The notes under the pieces were generated by a model. That model searched no databases and was not told the DNA's origin. It worked only from the letters and a program-made list of their open reading frames with translations. Made by a program: the position numbers and the translations under genes. Shown piece by piece: positions 53,145 through 57,977 of a DNA stretch of 57,977 nucleotides. The stretch is from Nocardia amamiensis NBRC 102102 (GTDB lineage: Bacteria; Actinomycetota; Actinomycetes; Mycobacteriales; Mycobacteriaceae), in NCBI RefSeq assembly GCF_001612745.1, contig NZ_BDBA01000083.1, positions 1 through 57,977 on the forward strand, written 5' to 3'. How positions within the stretch are numbered: the first letter of the stretch is position 1; each line of letters begins with the position of its first letter.

Positions 53145-53507
53145 TCAGTTGGCGTAGCTGCGCGCCACCACCGAGTTCAGCGCTTCCAGGAATTCGCTGA
53201 TCATGCCGGGCTCCAGCCGGTCACGCCGGGCCCGGCGTTCCGGCGACTCGGTCGCGGGTACGGCGAGGCCCGCGTCGACACCGTCGCGCAGGACGGCGTG
53301 CACCGCTTCGATCGGGATACCGGCCTGGGCGCATCGGCTGGCGGCGTGCTCGAACCTGCCGAGGGCGAGACCGCCCGCGGCTTCGGCCGCGTCGACCAGG
53401 ACGAGGGCCAGTTCCAGACCCATTTTGATCAGCGCGTCGGGCCCACGATCGAAGCGCGCAGGCGCCCCGGCCGTGTGCCGATCTTCTCCGTGCGGGCCGA
53501 TGGTCAT
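53145..53507 (-). CDS. Stand-alone RsbRD_N-like domain protein
   Basis: The 120-residue protein has no HTH or catalytic motif. Its body, LELALVLVDAAEAAGG... then GIPIEAVHAVLRDGVDAGL and a final FLEALNSVVARSY, parallels residues 70 to 155 of the divergent regulator next door (LELAVSMLDGG, GIPIDTIHHAVHEGFKLGF, LMEILDTITSTVSRAY). It is therefore a sensor-domain-only paralogue. GGAGGGAGG precedes the ATG at 53507. It could sequester or titrate a ligand or partner of that regulator (inference). Confidence 0.65.
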   Translation of the reverse strand: MTIGPHGEDRHTAGAPARFDRGPDALIKMGLELALVLVDAAEAAGGLALGRFEHAASRCAQAGIPIEAVHAVLRDGVDAGLAVPATESPERRARRDRLEPGMISEFLEALNSVVARSYAN

Positions 53508-53717
53508 GGCCCTCCCTCCGCGCGACGACCCTGCCGGCACCGACGTTACGGCGGGGATCGAGAGATTTCGACCGCGCGAATGTGTGTTGTGAGCCTTCAC
53601 AAGCGCGGGCGGCTCGGTTTCGGGTGGTATCCCCAACCCGGGGCGCGCCTCTCGGAAGGCCGAACCGGTCAAGTTACCGTGGGTTACTTTCCGCGATCGG
53701 GGAGGGAAGGAGTCACG

Positions 53718-54992
53718 ATGTCCATCACCGATTCGGCAGGTCCGGATTTGACGCTCTCGGGCCGCCCGGCCAGTTCTTCGCTGCGGGATGTGCGGAATCT
53801 GTCGCGCAAAATGGTCGGCCACTTCATCGAGACCGTCGCGCACTGCCGGACGCTACCCGGCGAGGCGCTCAACGGTGACATCACCAACATCACCCGCCTG
53901 TGCCTGGAACTGGCCGTCAGCATGCTCGACGGCGGCGACATCCCCGAGCGGACAATGCTGCTGCGGACCGCTGCGGCCGGCTGGGCGCGCGAGGGCATCC
54001 CGATCGACACCATCCATCACGCCGTGCACGAGGGATTCAAGCTCGGCTTCGACCTGATCGTCGCCAACGCGACCGCCGCGGATTTCGACAGCCTCAAGGA
54101 CATCAGCCGCCGCCTGATGGAAATCCTGGACACCATCACATCGACCGTCTCGCGGGCCTACGTCACCGAGCTGCGTGCCGTGGTCGGCGAACACCACACC
54201 GCCGCCCATACGCTCGCCTCCGCCCTGCTCGGCGGGCACCCCACCTTCACCATGGCGCGCGAATGCGGCATTCCGATCGCCGATTCGTATGCCGTTCTCG
54301 CTGTTGCCATCCCGGCGCATCCCGAGGAGAGAAATCCGCGACTCGACGGCGCGGTGGTGGCGCGGCGAAAGCTGCGCCGTGTGCAATCGGAGCTCGCCAC
54401 CCGCTGCGGCGACACGGTGCTGTCGCTGCTGAGCGTCGACGGTGGCACGATTCTGCTGCCGTCCGCGTCACCGGAGGACAAAGCTCTCGACGAGCTGGTG
54501 GAGTGCCTCGGCGGCGCCGCGCAGGTCCCGGTCGTTGCCACGGTGATCGCTGCGACGCCGGCCGAGGTGCCCACGGCCGCCGATCGCGCGCACGAACTGC
54601 TCGACATGGTGCAGCGGCTGCGCTGGACGCGCGGGCTGTTCCGCTTCGACGACCTGGCACTGGAGTACCAGCTCACCCGACCCGGCCCTGGACTGGAAAC
54701 GCTGCGGACACTCCTCGATCCGCTCGACGAGCACCCCGAGCTCCTCGAAACGCTGAAGCGTCATATCGGCACCAACCTGAACCGCCAGCGCACCGCACGG
54801 TCGTTGCACATCCACACCAACACCGTCGACTACCGGCTCAAACGCATCGGCCAGCTCACCGGGTTCGACCCCGCCCAAGCCTCCGGGGTGTGGTACCTGC
54901 GCGCGGCGCTCGTCGCGCGCAGCTATCGGGATTCCGAGGCGGAGCCGCCTGCCGTTGGTGCCCGCGCTGGAGAGCCGGGCATCTCGTCGTAG
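53718..54992 (+). CDS. PucR-type transcriptional regulator with RsbRD_N-like sensor domain
   Basis: The 424-residue protein has an N-terminal helical sensor domain (about 20-155) with LELAVSMLDGGDIPERTMLL and GIPIDTIHHAVHEGFKLGF, a central GGDEF-like region (about 165-300) and a C-terminal PucR HTH_30: NLNRQRTARSLHIHTNTVDY, RLKRIGQLTGFDP. It probably binds DNA as a dimer and responds to a ligand or interaction partner. The start is ATG at 53718 with GGAAGGAG upstream. The adjacent divergent gene encodes only the first domain. Confidence 0.85.
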   Translation: MSITDSAGPDLTLSGRPASSSLRDVRNLSRKMVGHFIETVAHCRTLPGEALNGDITNITRLCLELAVSMLDGGDIPERTMLLRTAAAGWAREGIPIDTIHHAVHEGFKLGFDLIVANATAADFDSLKDISRRLMEILDTITSTVSRAYVTELRAVVGEHHTAAHTLASALLGGHPTFTMARECGIPIADSYAVLAVAIPAHPEERNPRLDGAVVARRKLRRVQSELATRCGDTVLSLLSVDGGTILLPSASPEDKALDELVECLGGAAQVPVVATVIAATPAEVPTAADRAHELLDMVQRLRWTRGLFRFDDLALEYQLTRPGPGLETLRTLLDPLDEHPELLETLKRHIGTNLNRQRTARSLHIHTNTVDYRLKRIGQLTGFDPAQASGVWYLRAALVARSYRDSEAEPPAVGARAGEPGISS

Positions 54993-55010
54993 ACGTAAGG
55001 CGCGGTGTCG

Positions 55011-55724
55011 CTACCGATCGTCCGCACGGAGCAGTGCGTGGACGGAATCCGGTGTCCATCGGCGATCGGCGCCTGGGCGGGTGGCGAGGTAACCCGCGGT
55101 CGTCCGAATGGACCAGCCGTGGGAGGCGCGTAGCCCGGCCGCCAGGTACCGCAAGTAGGCGGCGGCGGGCGGGTTGCCCGGAACATCGCGATAGCGCCAG
55201 GGCGCGGTAAAACTCAGCACGGGGTGACGGTCGTAGGTGCCCGCGCAGACCAGCGTCTCGTACCGGCCGGGACCGAGAGTGGTGGTGCCCCGAGCGATCA
55301 CCTCGCTGAAGTCGAGGTCCATGCCGGGAGAGCGGTACATCTCCTGGGCCACGATGTCGGAGAACTGCGCGGCGGTGAGCAGGTGGGCGTGCACGGCGAT
55401 CTCGCCGGGGCAGCCAGGGTCGTAGAAAGCGCGGCCGCCGGTCCAGGTCAGCGATTCGGTGGCGAAATACAGCAGGCCGGGCAGCAGCAGGGGAATCGAG
55501 CGCAGCGGATCGGCGTGGTCGCGGCAGCCGGGCAGCGTGAGCGCTCCACCATCGGGACTTCCGCCGCGCAGATAGGTGCGCAGCCTGATCAGGCTCATGT
55601 TCGAGCCGTAGGCCGCGTACCAGATCAGATCCGGATCCCGGGCGCGCCGATCTGTGTGCGCGGTTGCCTCTGCCGCCGCGGGGCTGGCGGCGATGTCTGT
55701 GCACCACGCCGTCATGACACCCAT
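55011..55724 (-). CDS. Gamma-glutamylcyclotransferase-like (GGCT fold) protein
   Basis: The protein of about 235 residues has the GGCT signature IWYAAYGSNMSLIRLRTYL near residue 32, followed by PGLLYFATESLTWTGGRAFY and GEIAVHAHLLTAAQFSDIVA. GGCT-fold proteins cyclise gamma-glutamyl groups, but many bacterial members are uncharacterised. I prefer the ATG at 55724; another in-frame ATG lies at 55715. It is convergent with the PucR gene. Confidence 0.65.
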   Translation of the reverse strand: MGVMTAWCTDIAASPAAAEATAHTDRRARDPDLIWYAAYGSNMSLIRLRTYLRGGSPDGGALTLPGCRDHADPLRSIPLLLPGLLYFATESLTWTGGRAFYDPGCPGEIAVHAHLLTAAQFSDIVAQEMYRSPGMDLDFSEVIARGTTTLGPGRYETLVCAGTYDRHPVLSFTAPWRYRDVPGNPPAAAYLRYLAAGLRASHGWSIRTTAGYLATRPGADRRWTPDSVHALLRADDR

Positions 55725-55830
55725 TCTGGGCGCTTCTCGCCGCCGTGCCCACCGGCGAGCCGCCGCGAGCCCGTCTGTGCGGTCTCAGAGGTGTGACGCC
55801 GGGTAGGTGGTGCCGTGCAGAAGTCGGCGC

Positions 55831-56967
55831 TCAGGCTGGTTTCTCGACTGGAGACACCATCAGGCGCTTCCCCACGATGCTCTCGCGAGGCGCGGCGAGC
55901 AGGTCCGCCAGAGCGAAGAAGGCCATCGCCGCCGCCGAGCCGGGCTCGGCCAGCACCATCGGCGTCCCGCGATCACCCGTAGCGCACACATCGGGGTCGA
56001 ACGGGATCTTGCCGAGCAGTGGGCAGTCGGTTCCGAGGATTTCGGTAAGCCTGCGGCTGACCATGGCCCCGCCGCCGGACCCGAACAGGGGGATGCGCGC
56101 CCCGCCGGGATCCTGGTACCACGACATGTTCTCGATGACGCCGATCACGCGCTGTTCGGTCTTGGCGGCCACCGCGCCCGCCCGCTCGGCGATGCGCGCG
56201 GCGGTCTGCTGCGGCGTGGTGACGACCAGCAGTTCCGCGGTCGGCAGCAACTGGGCCAGGGAGATCGCGATGTCACCGGTGCCGGGCGGCAGGTCGACCA
56301 GCAGCACGTCGAGCTCGCCCCAGTAGACATCCGCGAGAAACTGCCGCAACGCCCGATGCAACATCGGTCCACGCCAGACGACCGGTTCGTTCCCGGGCAG
56401 GAACATGCCCACCGACATCAGCCGCACGCCGCACGCGGTGGGCGGCATCATCATGCGATCCACCTGGGTCGGGCCCGAGACGCAGCCCAGCATGGCGGGA
56501 ATCGAATGGCCGTGGATGTCCGCGTCGAGAATGCCGATCCGCAGACCGCGCTGGGCCATCGCGACCGCCAGATTGACTGTGACACTGGACTTCCCGACTC
56601 CGCCCTTGCCGGAGGCGACGCAGAGCACCCTGGTGCGTGAACCGGGTTCGGCGAAGGGGATCTCGTCGTCGCCGCGGATCTGCTTGCGCAACGCCGCGCG
56701 CTGCTCGCCGGACATGACCCCGAACTCCACGGTGACCGCGGCGATGTCCGGCAGGGCGAGCACGGCCGCGCGGACGTCCTGCAGAATTCTGTCTCGCATG
56801 GGGCAGGTGGACACCGTGAGCAGTATCTCGACGGTCACCTGCCGCGCCTCGTCGATGGCGATGCCGGAGACCATGTTCAGTTCGGTGATCGGACGGTGGA
56901 TCTCGGGGTCTTCGACCCGGGCGAGTGCGGTACGGATCCGTTCCATTGTCGTGGACGTATTCGTCAT
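55831..56967 (-). CDS. mrp: Mrp/NBP35-type iron-sulphur cluster carrier ATPase
   Basis: The 378-residue protein has an N-terminal MIP18/DUF59 domain (IRTALARVEDPEIHRPITEL to PMRDRILQDV) and a C-terminal ATPase with the deviant P-loop VASGKGGVGKSSVTVNLAVA (Gly120-Ser128) and DADIHGHSIPAML. The CxxC cluster motif is not seen after ENMSWYQDPGG, as in actinobacterial Mrp proteins such as Rv1229c. The role is carrying Fe-S clusters to apoproteins. ATG at 56967, 36 nt after the ferredoxin reductase gene. Confidence 0.88.
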   Translation of the reverse strand: MTNTSTTMERIRTALARVEDPEIHRPITELNMVSGIAIDEARQVTVEILLTVSTCPMRDRILQDVRAAVLALPDIAAVTVEFGVMSGEQRAALRKQIRGDDEIPFAEPGSRTRVLCVASGKGGVGKSSVTVNLAVAMAQRGLRIGILDADIHGHSIPAMLGCVSGPTQVDRMMMPPTACGVRLMSVGMFLPGNEPVVWRGPMLHRALRQFLADVYWGELDVLLVDLPPGTGDIAISLAQLLPTAELLVVTTPQQTAARIAERAGAVAAKTEQRVIGVIENMSWYQDPGGARIPLFGSGGGAMVSRRLTEILGTDCPLLGKIPFDPDVCATGDRGTPMVLAEPGSAAAMAFFALADLLAAPRESIVGKRLMVSPVEKPA

Positions 56968-57003
56968 GGCTAGACCAACTTTCGTAGCTGGGCCGGAGTC
57001 GTG

Positions 57004-57977
57004 TCAGTGCAGGCTCACGCGCAGCATGTCCTCGCGTTCGACGACCTTGACGCGTTCGCGGCCTTCGGGTTCGCCGAGGGAGCGTTCGTGGGCGTCGAGG
57101 CGGTACCAACCGGCCCAGGTGGTGAACGGGATGCCCTTGGCTTCGAGGAACTCGGTGACGGCCTCGGGCTCGGGCCGCGCGGCCGGGGTGAAGCCGGGGC
57201 GTCGTCGAGCAGGCAGGCGATGGTCTCGTTGGCGTCGCCCTTGGTGTGGCCGATCAGGCCGACCGGGCCGCGTTTGATCCAGCCGGTCACGTAGGTGGCG
57301 GGCAGGTAGCGTGCCGCACCGGACGCGGTGTTGTCGACCAGGACCCGCCCGGCCTCGTTGGGCACGGTCCCGGACCGGTCGTCGAAGGGCAGATCATCCA
57401 CGCTCGTAGACAGGTAGCCGACCGCGCGGTACACCGCCTGCACATCCCAATCCCGGTACACCCCGGTGTGTTTCACGTTGCCGGTGCCATCGAGCTGGGT
57501 GCGTTCGGTGCGCAGGCCGACGACCTTGCCGTTCTCGCCCAGGATCTCGTGCGGCGATTCGAAGAAGTGCAAGAAAAGTTTGTGCGGCCGGTTGCCCGCG
57601 TCCCGGATGGCCCACTGCTCGAGGGTGTTGGCGACCATGTCGACCTGCTTGGAATGCCGGCGCGCGGCTTCGGAGCCTTCGTCGTAGTCGATGTCCTCGG
57701 GATCGACGATGACCTCGATGGTCGGGGAGTGGTCGAGTTCGCGCAGTTCCAGCGGGGTGAACTTGGCCTGGGCGGGGCCGCGGCGGCCGAAGACGTGCAC
57801 CTCGACGGCCTTGTTGGCCTTCAATCCCTGGTAGACGTTCGGCGGGATCTCCGTGGGCAGCAGTTCGTCCCCGGTCTTGGCCAGTACGCGGGCCACGTCC
57901 AGGGCGACGTTGCCGACGCCGAGGACGGCGACCTTCTGCGCGTCCAGCGGCCAGCTGCGCGGCACGTCGGGGTGCCC
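57004..57977 (-). pseudogene. fprA: Ferredoxin-NADP reductase (FprA-like), 5' partial, frameshifted near the 3' end
   Basis: The frame entering from the right edge reads VAVLGVGNVALDVARVLAKT (NADP-binding), VFGRRGPAQAKFTPLELREL, TYVTGWIKRGPVGLIGHTKG and ANETIACLLDDAP, then turns into a Pro/Ser/Arg-rich sequence. In the next frame, from about 57197 to the TGA at 57004-57006, lies the expected end: FTPAARPEPEAVTEFLEAKG to EDMLRVSLH. One base appears to be missing in the run GCCCCGGC (57193-57200 on the minus strand). It is either an assembly error or a real mutation. The enzyme passes electrons between NADPH and ferredoxin. Confidence 0.8.

Overview
The window is high-GC actinobacterial DNA. 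Its gene order and content point to Nocardia or a close mycolic-acid-containing relative (inference). The reasons are a complete Pup-proteasome locus, a run of genes (pafA-pafB-pafC-tatA-tatC-helY-DUF4333-exonuclease-M24 peptidase, then FDOR-SDR-cobL) that mirrors Mycobacterium tuberculosis Rv2097c-Rv2072c, and small secreted proteins of a type I associate with Nocardia. I see no insertion sequence, prophage, rRNA, convincing tRNA or CRISPR array.

Region 1 (1-6950) is a mosaic of short housekeeping and accessory genes: the tail of a class III aminotransferase, two DDN-like deazaflavin-dependent reductases, an ArsC-family protein, an AIM24 protein, two Nudix hydrolases, an SPFH/slipin, DUF427 and DUF418. 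A 105-bp hairpin-forming segment lies upstream of the slipin gene.

Region 2 (7070-14277) is the pupylation and proteasome locus. Dop (deamidase/depupylase), Pup (ending in GGQ), the 20S beta and alpha subunits, the Pup ligase PafA and the DNA-damage regulators PafB/PafC lie on one strand. The pup leader carries two overlapping inverted repeats. Perfect hairpins follow prcA and pafC. The ATPase Mpa/ARC is not in the window.

Region 3 (14367-24428) holds a ketopantoate-reductase-like gene, tatA and tatC separated by a hairpin, a Ski2-like helicase, a repeat-rich DUF4333 membrane protein, a repeat-bearing intergenic region, a 5'-3' exonuclease, an M24 peptidase, an F420-type flavin/deazaflavin oxidoreductase and a DprE2-like SDR.

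Region 4 (24425-41381) is the aerobic cobalamin block: cobL, cobK, cobIJ, cobH, cobG and riboswitch-controlled cobN. Other genes are interspersed: two paralogous secreted proteins, a PadR regulator with a palindromic operator, a heptad-repeat coiled coil, an Lrp-ddaH pair, a secreted hydrolase, a MetE-catalytic-domain-like protein and a DUF574 methyltransferase. cobM is absent; one of the secreted proteins occupies the cobL-cobK gap where M. tuberculosis has cobM.

Region 5 (41468-57977) is accessory: a WYL regulator, a P450, a TetR/NmrA-type divergent pair, an amidase, small basic and membrane proteins, TerD, an orphan RskA-like protein, a YbdK-type glutamate-cysteine ligase, a D-amino acid oxidase, a divergent pair sharing an RsbRD_N-like domain, a GGCT-like protein, Mrp, and a ferredoxin-NADP reductase with an apparent one-base frameshift near its 3' end.
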